Notes: generated by a model not told the origin, from the sequence alone. Positions 1 through 8,665 are shown, counted from the stretch's first letter. The stretch is 37,335 nucleotides of DNA from Deinococcus sp. (GCF_018260555.1 NZ_JAGLBB010000029.1:1-37335); one strand, 5' to 3'. Numbers and translations are program-made.

Positions 1-50
1 GGAAAGAGAAATGGAACGGATTTTAGCCGTCTGGGACGGCACTCGCCAGC

Positions 51-491
51 ATGTGGCTTAGAACTGAAAGATGTCAGATGACGTACGTGGGCGCGCCCTG
101 CATCTACTACGGTGACGAGATCGGTCTGCCCGGCGGCCCCGACCCCGACTGCCGCCGCGCGTTCCCGTGGAATGAACAGGGCTGGGATGCGCAGACCCTG
201 GCCCTGACCCGCGCCCTGACAGCCGCGCGGCACGCCACGCCCGCCCTGAGGCGCGGCACCTTCGAGGTCACGCACGCCCAGGGCGAGGGGGCTGTATTCG
301 CCCGCCGCCACGATACGGGCAGCGCCCACATCGCCCTGAACGCCGCCACGCACGACCTGCACCTGCCGTTCACCGGCGTGGCGCCCGGCGAGTACCGCGA
401 GGTTCTCACGGGCCGCACCCTGACCCTGACCGGCGACACCCCCCTGAGCGTCCCGGCACGCGGCGCGCTGGTCCTCGTTCCGCTGACGTAA
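51..491 (+). pseudogene. C-terminal fragment of a GH13 alpha-amylase-family enzyme
   Basis: The translated segment carries GAPCIYYGDEIGLPGG followed by CRRAFPW, the end of the catalytic barrel of neopullulanase/cyclomaltodextrinase-type GH13 enzymes, and then a short beta-rich C-terminal domain. A full enzyme is several hundred residues; only about 140 remain and all catalytic Asp/Glu motifs are absent. Homology appears to begin at about base 75. The preceding bases are AT-richer, have an in-frame stop at 24-26, and do not resemble GH13, so this is a broken junction inside the window rather than only a gene cut by the window edge. The ATG at 51 is probably not a real start. It converges on moeA. 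I infer a pseudogene left by an insertion or recombination. Confidence 0.7.
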
Positions 492-508
492 GGAACGCGG
501 GGCATAGG

Positions 509-560
509 GAGGCTGGACGTGGGAGGCAGTTCACTGCACCCTGCCCCACGCCCCCAGCTT
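509..560. terminator. Possible terminator between converging GH13 remnant and moeA
   Basis: An imperfect inverted repeat pairs a GGCTGG/GTGGGAGGCAG segment with CTGCCCCAC/CCAGC around a loop near 529. It sits between two converging genes. The stem has bulges and no clear T-run, so support is modest. Confidence 0.35.
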
Positions 561-563
561 CCG

Positions 564-1760
564 TCATAGCAGAATCACGTCCACATCGTCCCCAGGCTGG
601 ACGTGCTGGCCCTCGGGCACGATGACGAGCGCTCCCGCCTCGCTGAGCGAGCGCAGGATGCCGCTGCCCTGCTGGCCGTAATCGCTGACCTGGCCGCCTT
701 GAATGGACGCGCGCCAGAAGGCGGTCTTGTCGGGTAGGGCGCGGAAGGGCGTGGCGGCGCGCAGACGCAGCGTCTGGGGAGGCTGACCGGTCAGGGCGGG
801 CCGGACAATCACCTGAAACACCACGAGGCTGCTGACCGGGTTGCCCGGCAGACCGAACACGGGCAGGCCGTTCCAGCCGCCCAGGATGGCGGGACCGCCG
901 GGGCGCATGCGGACCTTCCAGAAGCTCACGCGGCCGTGCAGGATCAGCAGGTCGCGCATGAAATCGTACCGGCCCATGCTGACGCCGCCGCTGGTCAGGA
1001 GCACGTCCGCGCCGCCCGCCCGGTCAATGGCGGCCTGGAGGGCCTCGGGGCTGTCCGGGGCGTGCCCGAGGGGAATAACCTCGCACCCGGCCTCGATCAG
1101 CATGGCACGCAGGCCCACGCTGTTACTGTCATACACCTGCCCGGCTGCCAGCGGCTGTCCGGGCGGCACCACCTCATCCCCGGTGGACAGCAGGGCCACG
1201 CGCAGCGGCGCGAGGACCGGCACCTGCGGATGCCCGAGTGCGGCGGCCAGGGCCAGCCGGGGCGCGGTCAGGCGCAGGCCAGCGGTCATGACGACCTCCC
1301 CGGCGCGGAAGTCGCCGCCCTCGTGGCGCACGTCGCCGGGACGGGCGGGGCGGAGCAGCAACACCCCGTCCGGCCCGCCTTCAAGCAGCTGTTCGACCGG
1401 GCAGATCGCGTCCGCGCCGGGCGGCAGGGGCGCGCCCGTGTAGATGCGCACGCACTCGCCCGCGCCGACCGTGCCGGTGAAGGCAGCCCCGGCGCGGCTC
1501 TCACCGATCACGTGCAGGCGCACCGGGGCGTCCGGCGTGGTCCCCTGCGTATCGGCCTCGCGCGCGGCAATACCGTCCAGAGCGCTCTCGGTGGCGCTGG
1601 GGTGGCTGACCAGGGCGCGCAGGTCGCCCGCCAGGGTCTGCCCGGCCGCCTGCGCGAGCGGCACGGTCTCGGTCCGCCGTTCGGGAAGCAGGGCGGCCAG
1701 CAGGGTGCGGGCCTCCTGCACGCTGACGTGCATGGGAAACGGGGGGAGCGGCGCAGTCAT
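564..1760 (-). CDS. moeA: Molybdopterin molybdenumtransferase MoeA
   Basis: MoeA inserts molybdate into adenylylated molybdopterin in the last step of molybdenum cofactor synthesis in the cytoplasm. The 398-residue length is normal for the family. Visible landmarks are LLSTGDEVV near residue 193, TSGGVSMGRYD near 256 and VFGLPGNPVSSLVVF near 302, the core MoeA/MogA-fold motifs. The usual N-terminal SAMDGYA segment appears as SALDGIA near residue 59, a variant that keeps the Asp. The ATG at 1760 is chosen because TATCCT lies 5 bases before it on the minus strand, a leaderless-type promoter; Met10 is an alternative start. No other cofactor-synthesis gene is beside it. Confidence 0.93.
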   Translation of the reverse strand: MTAPLPPFPMHVSVQEARTLLAALLPERRTETVPLAQAAGQTLAGDLRALVSHPSATESALDGIAAREADTQGTTPDAPVRLHVIGESRAGAAFTGTVGAGECVRIYTGAPLPPGADAICPVEQLLEGGPDGVLLLRPARPGDVRHEGGDFRAGEVVMTAGLRLTAPRLALAAALGHPQVPVLAPLRVALLSTGDEVVPPGQPLAAGQVYDSNSVGLRAMLIEAGCEVIPLGHAPDSPEALQAAIDRAGGADVLLTSGGVSMGRYDFMRDLLILHGRVSFWKVRMRPGGPAILGGWNGLPVFGLPGNPVSSLVVFQVIVRPALTGQPPQTLRLRAATPFRALPDKTAFWRASIQGGQVSDYGQQGSGILRSLSEAGALVIVPEGQHVQPGDDVDVILL

Positions 1761-1791
1761 GCCTCAGGATAGGGGTCGGGCGGGGCGTGCT

Positions 1792-1867
1792 GGGCACGCG
1801 GGAGTCTGGGCACGCGGGAGTCTGGGCACGCTGGATGACCGGGGCACGCTGGAGGACTGGGGCACTG
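1792..1867. repeat. Minisatellite of 16-18 bp units upstream of moeA
   Basis: Two identical 16-bp units GGGCACGCGGGAGTCT (1792-1807, 1808-1823) are followed by two diverged 17- and 18-bp units (1824-1840, 1841-1858) and the start of a fifth. The array lies in the 297-bp gap between the divergent moeA and SlyD-type genes. Nothing else is obvious in that gap except the promoter near 1965-1991. Confidence 0.85.
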
Positions 1868-1964
1868 CCGAATACAGCGCTGCGGGCCGCACAGCCGCGT
1901 GCCAGGGAGTTTCGGCACGCCAGGGCCACACGGCTCCGGTGAACGCTCCGGCGGGCCGTCACGG

Positions 1965-1991
1965 TTGACCGTCACAGCGAGAGGGTACACT
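1965..1991 (+). promoter_or_regulatory. Candidate promoter of the SlyD-type gene
   Basis: TTGACC (1965-1970) and TACACT (1986-1991) form a sigma70-type pair with a short 15-base spacer. The start codon at 2058 is some 60 bases downstream, so this transcript would have a leader, unlike most genes here. Confidence 0.5.
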
Positions 1992-2057
1992 CCTTGGGCA
2001 GCAGAACCTGCCCGGTGTTCCCTGACCTCCAGGGACGGGCGGGGCCATGGAGACCGC

Positions 2058-2546
2058 ATGAATATTACCCAGGATAAGGTTGTTGAACTCGACTACAAAC
2101 TCACCGTGAACGGCGAAATTGTCGATCAGAGCGAACCCGGCGAGCCGCTGGTGTACCTGCACGGGCACAGCAACATCATCCCCGGCCTGGAAAGCGCGCT
2201 GGAAGGCAAGGCCGAAGGTGAACGGTTCCAGGTGACGGTGCAACCCGAGGAAGGCTACGGCCCCCGCGACGAGGACAGCATCGAGGACCTGTCGCGCGAC
2301 GACTTCGAGGACGACATCGAGGTCGGCGAGACCTACTACGCGCAGGCCGAGGACGGCAGTGTGCTGCCCTTCACGGTCATCAACGTGGACGGTGACACCG
2401 TGCAGGTGGACTTCAACCACCCCCTGGCCGGCATGGTTCTGGAGTTCGACGTGACCATCCTGTCCGTCCGTGACGCCACCAGCGAGGAACTCGAGCACGG
2501 CCACGCGCACTCCGACGACGACGATCACAACCACGACCACGGGTAA
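2058..2546 (+). CDS. FKBP-type peptidyl-prolyl cis-trans isomerase, SlyD-like
   Basis: This 162-residue protein has the SlyD layout. A split FKBP domain (start near VVELDYKLTVNGEIVDQS, then PLVYLHGHSNIIPGLE, later FNHPLAGMVLEFDV) is interrupted by an insert-in-flap chaperone domain at about residues 65-120. SlyD proteins catalyse proline isomerisation and hold unfolded chains. The acidic tail, roughly residues 145-162, is rich in His and Asp (GHAHSDDDDHNHDHG), the metal-binding feature of SlyD, here likely for nickel or zinc. I chose the ATG at 2058, where family similarity begins, over an in-frame upstream extension from 1899 that reads through promoter DNA. The zinc genes 2.6 kb away make the metal-binding tail interesting, but no shared control is visible. 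Confidence 0.9.
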   Translation: MNITQDKVVELDYKLTVNGEIVDQSEPGEPLVYLHGHSNIIPGLESALEGKAEGERFQVTVQPEEGYGPRDEDSIEDLSRDDFEDDIEVGETYYAQAEDGSVLPFTVINVDGDTVQVDFNHPLAGMVLEFDVTILSVRDATSEELEHGHAHSDDDDHNHDHG

Positions 2547-2564
2547 TCCATACCGAGGAATCTG

Positions 2565-2699
2565 ATACGGGTTCCGATTGATTTGGTGCAGTTCCGAATC
2601 AATCCGACCGGATGCGAGTAGGAACAACAGACGGGTTTCGCGGTATGGAGCCGCAGGCGGTGTCTTCCCGACTGTGGCGGAATGGAGCGGAATCCGTAT
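2565..2699 (+). repeat. Family A repeat, complete copy (135 bp)
   Basis: The unit begins ATACGGGTTCCG and ends CGGAATCCGTAT, inverted ends of 12 bp with one mismatch. Internally it holds an ATTGATT/AATCAAT hairpin, then GATGCGAGTAGGAACA and a CGACTGTGGCGGAATGGAG segment. Related copies recur at 3423, 7742 (inverted), 16583 (inverted, shortened), 24646, 26584 and 27863. It lies 18 bp beyond the SlyD-type stop codon. Confidence 0.85.
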
Positions 2700-2714
2700 G
2701 ATTCCTTGAACCAG

Positions 2715-2750
2715 CGCCGCCTTTCCCAGTTGCGAAAGGCGGCGTTCCTT
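2715..2750. terminator. Terminator between the SlyD-type and HD-domain genes
   Basis: Perfect 11-bp inverted repeat CGCCGCCTTTC (2715-2725) / GAAAGGCGGCG (2734-2744) with an 8-base loop, followed by TTCCTT on the plus strand. It lies between converging genes and may serve both. Confidence 0.75.
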
Positions 2751-2768
2751 CATGCCCTGTGCCGCGGG

Positions 2769-3284
2769 CTATTCCTGGTCGTCGTAGAGGTGCAGCAGCG
2801 CGGCTTCGGGGTCGCCGCCCGGGTGGTGGTGGCGGGCAACGAGGCGGGCCACGCGGGGGCGCGCTCCGGCGTGCGCGAGGAGCCGCGCGCCGAGCTCCGG
2901 GTGGTGCGCGCGAATGCCGACCGCCCCGACGGTCGGCAGGATGCGGGCCACGCGGTTGGGGATCAGGCCGACCAGCACGCGTTCCCAGGCGTGGTAGGGG
3001 CGCAGGCTCTTGCCGCAGTCGTGCAGGAGCGCGGCGGCCACGAGTTCCGGCGGAGCGTGCGGGTGGTCGCGCAGCAGGTGGCGGGTGACGCGACAGGCGT
3101 GTTCGCGGTCGCGGGGGTCCATGGCGGTGTACACGCGGGCCTCTTCGGGAGTCAGGTGGGTGAGGGCCCAGGGGTCGTCGGGGTAGGCGTCCGTGGGGCG
3201 CAGGCTGCGCGCCAGCCTGCGTACCTTGGCCGCGTACCCGGTCGCCTTGCGGCGCAGGCGGCTCATGAAGGTGCGCTGAGGCAT
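2769..3284 (-). CDS. HD-domain protein, probable metal-dependent phosphohydrolase
   Basis: The 171-residue protein has an HD-superfamily pattern: EHACRV (first His), AALLHDCGKS (the HD dyad), AHHPELGARLL and ARHHHPGGDP. Proteins of this type hydrolyse phosphate esters, often of nucleotides, using bound metals; the substrate cannot be told from sequence. The N-terminal portion (about 50 residues) is basic and not recognised. The start is set at 3284 because TATGCT sits 6 bases before that ATG on the minus strand; an in-frame ATG at 3356 would place a strong hairpin inside the coding region. It follows trxB on the same strand but is separated from it by a repeat and a hairpin. Confidence 0.78.
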   Translation of the reverse strand: MPQRTFMSRLRRKATGYAAKVRRLARSLRPTDAYPDDPWALTHLTPEEARVYTAMDPRDREHACRVTRHLLRDHPHAPPELVAAALLHDCGKSLRPYHAWERVLVGLIPNRVARILPTVGAVGIRAHHPELGARLLAHAGARPRVARLVARHHHPGGDPEAALLHLYDDQE

Positions 3285-3300
3285 GACCCGAGCATAAAGG

Positions 3301-3335
3301 AGCGGAACGCCGACCGGATGGTCAGGCGTTCCGCT
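3301..3335 (-). terminator. Strong hairpin upstream of the HD-domain gene
   Basis: Perfect 11-bp stem AGCGGAACGCC (3301-3311) / GGCGTTCCGCT (3325-3335), with an inner GACC/GGTC stem in the loop. On the minus strand it is followed by CCTTTATGCT. It could terminate trxB transcription; it also sits immediately upstream of the HD gene's -10 box, so an operator role is possible. Confidence 0.6.
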
Positions 3336-3422
3336 GAGCACAGAGGTGTTCTTCATGCGGCGCGCTGCAGGGACGGGCCGGACCTCACAAGAACTCAGGT
3401 TGAGGGAGTTGCAAAGACCGTT

Positions 3423-3522
3423 TAATCCGAGCAGATGCGAGTAGGAACAGCATACGGATTGGGCGATATGGGGTAGCAGGCCGCGCTTTTCCGACTGTGG
3501 CGCAGTGAAGCCTAGTCCGTAT
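3423..3522 (+). repeat. Family A repeat, left-truncated copy abutting the trxB stop codon
   Basis: This contains AATCCGAGCAGATGCGAGTAGGAACA, the CCGACTGTGGCG segment and the terminal CCGTAT (3517-3522) seen in the complete copy at 2565, but lacks the left inverted end. The trxB stop codon (minus strand, 3524-3522) shares the terminal base of the repeat. Confidence 0.75.
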
Positions 3523-4514
3523 CAGTCGGCGGCAGTTTCGGCGGTTTCGATTTCCAGGGCGGCCAGGGCGCGTTCGGCACTCATGGCGGCGCGCGTGCCT
3601 GCACCGACGCTGGTGCCCAGCTGACGGTAGATGTAGTCGCTCACGTCACCGGCAGCGAACAGCATGGGGACGCTGGTGTAGATCTCGTCGGTCACGTCCA
3701 CGTAGCCGTCCGGGCGGAGCTTGACGGTGTCCTGCACGAACTCGGTGTTGGGCGTGTGGCCGATGAAGATGAACACCCCGTCGGTCGGCATGTCGTATTC
3801 CTCGTTCGTCTTGAGGTTCTTCAGGCGCACGCCGCTGACGGCCTCGTTGCCCTGGATTTCGACAGGAGCGGTGTCCCAGATGAATTTCATCTTGGGGTTC
3901 GCGAAGGCGCGGGCCTGCGCGACCTTGTTGGCGCGCAGGGTGTCGCGGCGGTGGATCAGGGTGACCTCATCGGCGAATTTGGTCAGGAACAGGCCTTCCT
4001 CGACGGCGGCGTCGCCTCCGCCGATCACGACAACTTTCTTACCGCGGTAGAAGAAGCCGTCGCAGGTGGCGCAGGTGCTGACGCCCCGGCCCCAGAAGTC
4101 CTGCTCGCCGGGAATGCCCAGGCGTTTGGGGTTGGCGCCGGTGGCGAGGATCACGGCCTTGGCGCGGTAGGTGCCGCTGTAGCCGGTGACGGTAAAGGGG
4201 TAGGCGTGCCCGGAGTCCTGCGAGTCGTCGGTGCGGACGATGCTCTGGACCTCGTCCATCTCGATCTTCCCGCCGAATTTCTCGGCCTGCTGCTGCATGC
4301 GGCTGGCGAGTTCCATGCCGCTGATGGGTTCGGGGAACCCGGGGTAATTCTCGACTTCCTCGGTCTGCGCGATCTGTCCGCCGGGCAGGCCCTTTTCGAG
4401 AATCAGGGTGCTGAGGCTGGCGCGGCCCGTGTAGATGGCGGCGGTCAGTCCGGCGGGGCCGCCGCCGACGATCACCACGTCGTAGTGCTGGGTGCTTGGA
4501 GGGTTACCCGTCAT
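3522..4514 (-). CDS. trxB: Thioredoxin-disulfide reductase TrxB
   Basis: TrxB is a cytoplasmic flavoenzyme that passes electrons from NADPH to thioredoxin. At 330 residues it matches the low-molecular-weight bacterial type. Seen in order: the FAD-binding GGGPAG at 17-22, the redox-active CATC at 148-151, the NADPH-binding GGGDAA at 165-170, and the C-terminal FAD motif in AAGDVSDYIYRQL. All key residues are present. The ATG at 4514 is preceded by TACGCT with a 6-base gap on the minus strand, a leaderless-type start. The stop codon abuts a family A repeat. Confidence 0.96.
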   Translation of the reverse strand: MTGNPPSTQHYDVVIVGGGPAGLTAAIYTGRASLSTLILEKGLPGGQIAQTEEVENYPGFPEPISGMELASRMQQQAEKFGGKIEMDEVQSIVRTDDSQDSGHAYPFTVTGYSGTYRAKAVILATGANPKRLGIPGEQDFWGRGVSTCATCDGFFYRGKKVVVIGGGDAAVEEGLFLTKFADEVTLIHRRDTLRANKVAQARAFANPKMKFIWDTAPVEIQGNEAVSGVRLKNLKTNEEYDMPTDGVFIFIGHTPNTEFVQDTVKLRPDGYVDVTDEIYTSVPMLFAAGDVSDYIYRQLGTSVGAGTRAAMSAERALAALEIETAETAAD

Positions 4515-4577
4515 GGGGGCAGCGTACCACTGGCCACTCCGGGGGATGGTCAGCCACGCACACTTTATTTTTTAAAG

Positions 4578-5111
4578 CTATACCGTGTGCGAGATCGCCG
4601 GCCGGGTCCTGAACACGCCCGCCAGGGAGGCGTCGGCCACGCGCCCCCCGGTGACCACCGGGACCAGGGCCGGGCACCCACTGTCCACGCACTCTCTCCC
4701 GGCCCGCAGGTAGGCCCGCCAGGGCTCCAGCGCTCCCACGACCGGGCGCGGCGGGCGGTGCACCTGCACGAGGTCTGTGCGGTAGCGCTCGCCGTGGCGC
4801 GCGGCGATCCAGGCCTCGTGATCGGCCAGGGCAGCGCGAAGGTGCAGGCGTCCCTGCGGGGGTGGCACGGTGCGCCCGCCCCGGGTGAAGGTCTGGGTGC
4901 GGCGGTTAAAGTGCAGTGCGTCGCCCAGCAGGTGCAGTGTCAGGCCAGCAGAGTGCAGGGTCAGGTGACCCAGGGTGTACAGGCTGCTGCCCTGCGGGCT
5001 GGGGCTCTTACGAAAGCCGAGCAGGGCCAGGTCACCCTGGCGGGCGTCGAGGCCCAGGAACCAGAACTGGGCGGTCAGGGGGCAGCATCGGAGCGTATGG
5101 AACCTTGCCAT
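4578..5111 (-). CDS. Unknown protein divergent from the COG0523 GTPase
   Basis: I do not recognise this 177-residue protein. It has no signal peptide or membrane segment. It contains several His and Cys residues, including an early CC pair at 9-10 and RECVDSGCP near residue 143. The gene faces away from the COG0523 GTPase across only 31 bp. That spacer holds one Zur/Fur-like operator, and the minus-strand -10 TATTAT (5119-5124, 7 bases before the ATG) lies within the operator. Seen: codon use and GC match the neighbours and the promoter is well placed, so the gene is probably real. Inferred: it is co-regulated with the zinc genes and may act in zinc handling or sparing. Its function is otherwise unknown. 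Confidence 0.7.
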   Translation of the reverse strand: MARFHTLRCCPLTAQFWFLGLDARQGDLALLGFRKSPSPQGSSLYTLGHLTLHSAGLTLHLLGDALHFNRRTQTFTRGGRTVPPPQGRLHLRAALADHEAWIAARHGERYRTDLVQVHRPPRPVVGALEPWRAYLRAGRECVDSGCPALVPVVTGGRVADASLAGVFRTRPAISHTV

Positions 5112-5116
5112 AATAT

Positions 5117-5138
5117 TGATAATAGAATATCATTATCA
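5117..5138. promoter_or_regulatory. Zur/Fur-family operator between divergent promoters
   Basis: TGATAAT (5117-5123) and ATTATCA (5132-5138) are perfect inverted arms separated by 8 bases, the GATAAT/ATTATC pattern of Fur-superfamily boxes. It overlaps the -10 boxes of both divergent genes (TATTAT at 5119-5124 on the minus strand; TATCAT at 5128-5133 on the plus strand). Given the COG0523, L28 and ZnuA genes downstream, Zur is the likeliest regulator; Mur or Fur cannot be excluded. Confidence 0.75.
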
Positions 5139-5142
5139 CTCT

Positions 5143-6204
5143 ATGACGCTTGCTCCCCCTGCCCGCTCCTCCGTGCCCATCACCGTCCTGTGCGGTTTCC
5201 TGGGTGCCGGGAAAACCACGCTCCTGAACCACCTGCTCACCCAGACGGACGGGCAGCGCGTCGCCGTGATCGTCAATGAATTCGGCGCCGTGAACATCGA
5301 CGCCAGCCTGGTCGTCAAGACCGACGAGCAGACCATCGAACTCAGCAACGGATGTATCTGCTGCACCCTGCGCGGAGACCTGCTGCACGCCGTGAACGAC
5401 CTGCTGAACACACGCGAACTGGACGCCATCCTGATCGAATCCACTGGTATCGGCGAGCCCCTGCCCATCGCGCAGAGCTTCTGCCTGACCCCCGAGGAAC
5501 TGGAGATCGAGCCTGAAGACGGTCAGGCCCCCATTCCCAACCTGCTGGGCCGCGTGCATGTGGACGCCATGATCACGGTCGTGGACAGCGCGCAGTTCTT
5601 TGGGCTCTGGAACCGCCAGGACGCCATTCCCGGCGACGATTTTGGACGCGGCTTCGGGGAACTGCTGGCCGAGCAACTGGAATTCGCGGACATCGTCGTG
5701 CTGAACAAACTCGACCTGGCCGCGCCGGACGACGTGACCGCGCTGCGGGAACTGATCGGTATCACCAACCCGCGCGCCCGCGTGCTGCACGCCACCCAGG
5801 GACGCCTGAACGCCGCAGAGCTGCTGAATACCGGCCTGTTCGACTTCGATCACTCCAGTCAGCTCGACGCCTGGATGACCGAACTGGAAAAGGAACACAC
5901 CCCGGAATCCGAGACGTACGGCCTGGAAACCCACATCTACCGCGCCGACCGGCCCTTCGATCCGGACCGCCTGAACGAGGCCCTGACGCTGGGCCTGCCG
6001 CGCAATGTGATCCGCTCGAAAGGCTGGGTGAACCTCGGCAATGGCGTGGCGACCCTGTGGAACCACACTGGGCGACAACTGGCGCTGGAACCGGCGGGCG
6101 AGTGGCTCAGCCCGGCCGAGGCATTCAGCGAACTGGTGTTCATCGGCCCCGACCTCGACGGCGCCGCGCTGGATCACCTGCTGAACGGCGCCCTGCGAAG
6201 CTGA
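5143..6204 (+). CDS. COG0523-family GTPase, zinc metallochaperone type
   Basis: G3E-family P-loop GTPases of COG0523 (the CobW/ZigA/ZagA/YeiR group) deliver metals to client proteins; members next to Zur boxes act in zinc starvation. The 353-residue protein shows the Walker A GFLGAGKTT at 18-26, the metal-binding CICC at 71-74, ESTGIGEP near 103, NKLDLA near 184 and a C-terminal CobW_C-type domain. The ATG at 5143 is chosen because family similarity begins just after it and the Zur-like operator ends 5 bases upstream; the longer in-frame extension from 4975 would translate through the operator. It is followed by rpmB and znuA on the same strand, a typical zinc-limitation set. Confidence 0.92.
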   Translation: MTLAPPARSSVPITVLCGFLGAGKTTLLNHLLTQTDGQRVAVIVNEFGAVNIDASLVVKTDEQTIELSNGCICCTLRGDLLHAVNDLLNTRELDAILIESTGIGEPLPIAQSFCLTPEELEIEPEDGQAPIPNLLGRVHVDAMITVVDSAQFFGLWNRQDAIPGDDFGRGFGELLAEQLEFADIVVLNKLDLAAPDDVTALRELIGITNPRARVLHATQGRLNAAELLNTGLFDFDHSSQLDAWMTELEKEHTPESETYGLETHIYRADRPFDPDRLNEALTLGLPRNVIRSKGWVNLGNGVATLWNHTGRQLALEPAGEWLSPAEAFSELVFIGPDLDGAALDHLLNGALRS

Positions 6205-6318
6205 CCCGGCTTGAGCTGGTGTTGCACACCACTGCGCCGGAATCCGTATGACGTGCCGTGCGGAACGTGCGCCACCGAACCTTTGCCCCGTCCCCCAACG
6301 TGATAAGGAGATATCAAT

Positions 6319-6584
6319 ATGAGTCGTGAATGCTACCTGACCGGCAAGAAGAACCTCGTGGTGAATAGCGTGACCCGGCGCGGCAAGGCCCGCGCTGCGG
6401 GCGGCGTGGGCCGCAAGGTCACGGGCGTGACCAAACGCGTGCAGCGCGCCAACCTGCTGAAAAAAGCCATCCGTGAAACGCTGAACGGTAAGAGCACCTT
6501 GAAAACCGTCTGGCTCAGTGCGGCCGCCCTGCGCACCCTCAGCCGCGGCCCCCACCGCAGCCCCCACCACAGCATCGAGCTGCT

Positions 6585-6588
<4 letters not shown>
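6319..6588 (+). CDS. rpmB: 50S ribosomal protein L28
   Basis: L28 is a small component of the large ribosomal subunit. The N-terminus MSRECYLTGKKNLVVNS and the VRRGKAR/GGVGRK-like core are typical of the Deinococcus-Thermus type. Only one Cys is present, so there is no zinc-ribbon CxxC pair and this is the zinc-independent form. A clear ribosome-binding site AAGGAG lies 8 bases before the ATG. The last 16 residues contain RGPHRSPHHS, a His-rich stretch I would not expect in this family. The TGA stop overlaps the znuA start in ATGA, so translation is probably coupled. The operon position with zinc-import genes suggests that L28 is made when zinc is scarce. Confidence 0.93.
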
Positions 6589-7547
<959 letters not shown>

Positions 7548-7550
<3 letters not shown>

Positions 7551-7690
7551 GTACACTGCGTTGATCTTGTCGATAAACCGCGCGGAGCGCGGAGCAGAAG
7601 AAAGTACGTTGGAGCGGGTATGGAGAGGTTCCGGTGCTCTCCCGGCATGGCGCCATGTGAGCTGCAAGGTACTTAGCGACAAGGTACTTA
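7548..7690 (+). repeat. Family B repeat, copy 1 (143 bp), beginning at the znuA stop codon
   Basis: The unit begins TAAGTACACTGC and ends AAGGTACTTA, so its ends are the inverted TAAGTAC/GTACTTA. Inside are the hairpin CCGCGC-GGA-GCGCGG and the palindrome CATGGCGCCATG. AAGGTACTTA occurs twice at the right end. Near-identical copies lie at 24518 and 26441. The first three bases are the stop codon of znuA. Confidence 0.9.
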
Positions 7691-7691
7691 G

Positions 7692-7733
7692 GCGGGGCGC
7701 CGCAGAGGGCTCTTCACTGCGCCCCGCTTTCTT
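7692..7733 (+). terminator. Rho-independent terminator of the rpmB-znuA transcript
   Basis: GCGGGGCGC (7692-7700) and GCGCCCCGC (7719-7727) form a perfect 9-bp stem followed by TTTCTTCG. It lies just after the family B repeat, which suggests the repeat was inserted between the stop codon and a pre-existing terminator. Confidence 0.82.
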
Positions 7734-7741
7734 CGTCTCTG

Positions 7742-7875
7742 ACGGATTCCGCTCCATTCCACCACAGTCGGAAAAGCGCCGCCTGCGGCTCCATATCGCG
7801 AAGGGGCGTCTGCTGTTCCTACTCGCGTCCGCTCGGATTGATTCAGAACTGCACCGAATCATTCGGAATCCGTGT
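7742..7875 (-). repeat. Family A repeat, near-complete inverted copy
   Basis: Read on the minus strand this matches the copy at 2565 almost throughout: ACACGGATTCCG end, AATCAAT hairpin arm, GCGAGTAGGAACAGCAGACG, TATGGAGCCGCAGGCGG, and the terminal GGAGCGGAATCCGT. It occupies most of the 392-bp gap between znuA and znuC along with repeat B and the terminator. Confidence 0.82.
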
Positions 7876-7930
7876 CACTCCCCAAACCACCCTTTTGATT
7901 CTGCACTCGCAACATCAGGGCCACCGGAGG

Positions 7931-7936
7931 TATGCT
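7931..7936 (+). promoter_or_regulatory. -10 box of the znuC-znuB transcript (leaderless type)
   Basis: TATGCT is separated by 6 bases from the znuC ATG, so transcription should start at or next to the start codon. No Zur-like box is visible around it. Confidence 0.65.
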
Positions 7937-7942
7937 GTTCTG

Positions 7943-8665
7943 ATGCTGGGCGTCGAGAACCTCACCGTGAAGTATGGCCTGCAGACGGCCCTGGAAAACG
8001 CCACCGTGCGCTTCGAGGCCGGAACGTTCAGCGCCATCATCGGCCCGAACGGCGCGGGCAAGAGCACGCTGCTCAAGACGCTGGTCGGCTTGCTCCCGGA
8101 CCACGCCGACGCCGTGCGCTTCGACCCCGGCCACAGCGCCCGCTCCTGCATCAGCTACGTGCCGCAGCAGCAGACGCTGGACTGGGCCTTTCCCGTGACC
8201 GTGTGGGACGTGGCCATGATGGGCCGCACAGGGCGCCTGGGCTGGCTGCACTGGCCGGGCCGCCAGGATAGGCAGATCGTGGAAGGCGCCCTGAAAGAAA
8301 CCGGGGTGTACGACCTGCGCTCGCGGCACATCGGGGCGCTGTCCGGCGGGCAACGCCAGCGGGTGCTGCTGGCCCGCATGCTGGCCCGCCAGGGGCACCT
8401 ACTCCTCCTAGACGAACCCCTGACCGGCGTGGACGCCGCCACGCAAGAAACCCTGATGGCCCTGCTGCGCGCGCAGGCCGACCGGGGGCGCGCCGTCGTG
8501 ATGGTCACGCACGACCTCGAACAGGCGCGGCGCTGGTGCGATCACCTGATTCTCGTGAACCGCCGCGTGATCGCGGACGGCACGCCCGAGCAGGTGTACA
8601 CCACGCAGAACATCGAGGCGACCTTCAGCACCAGCTTCTTGGGGCACACGCACGCCGAAGCGTGA
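7943..8665 (+). CDS. znuC: Zinc ABC transporter ATP-binding protein, ZnuC-like
   Basis: This is the cytoplasmic ATPase of a metal importer that powers uptake with ZnuA and ZnuB. The 240-residue protein has the Walker A GPNGAGKST at 34-42, a Q-loop in YVPQQQTLDW, the signature LSGGQ at 133-137, the Walker B LLLLDEP at 153-159 and the switch His in MVTHD. The ATG at 7943 is chosen because the ABC fold starts there (MLGVENLTVKYG) and TATGCT lies 6 bases upstream; an in-frame extension from 7838 runs through repeat DNA. The znuB start follows about 75 bases later on the same strand. Confidence 0.93.
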   Translation: MLGVENLTVKYGLQTALENATVRFEAGTFSAIIGPNGAGKSTLLKTLVGLLPDHADAVRFDPGHSARSCISYVPQQQTLDWAFPVTVWDVAMMGRTGRLGWLHWPGRQDRQIVEGALKETGVYDLRSRHIGALSGGQRQRVLLARMLARQGHLLLLDEPLTGVDAATQETLMALLRAQADRGRAVVMVTHDLEQARRWCDHLILVNRRVIADGTPEQVYTTQNIEATFSTSFLGHTHAEA

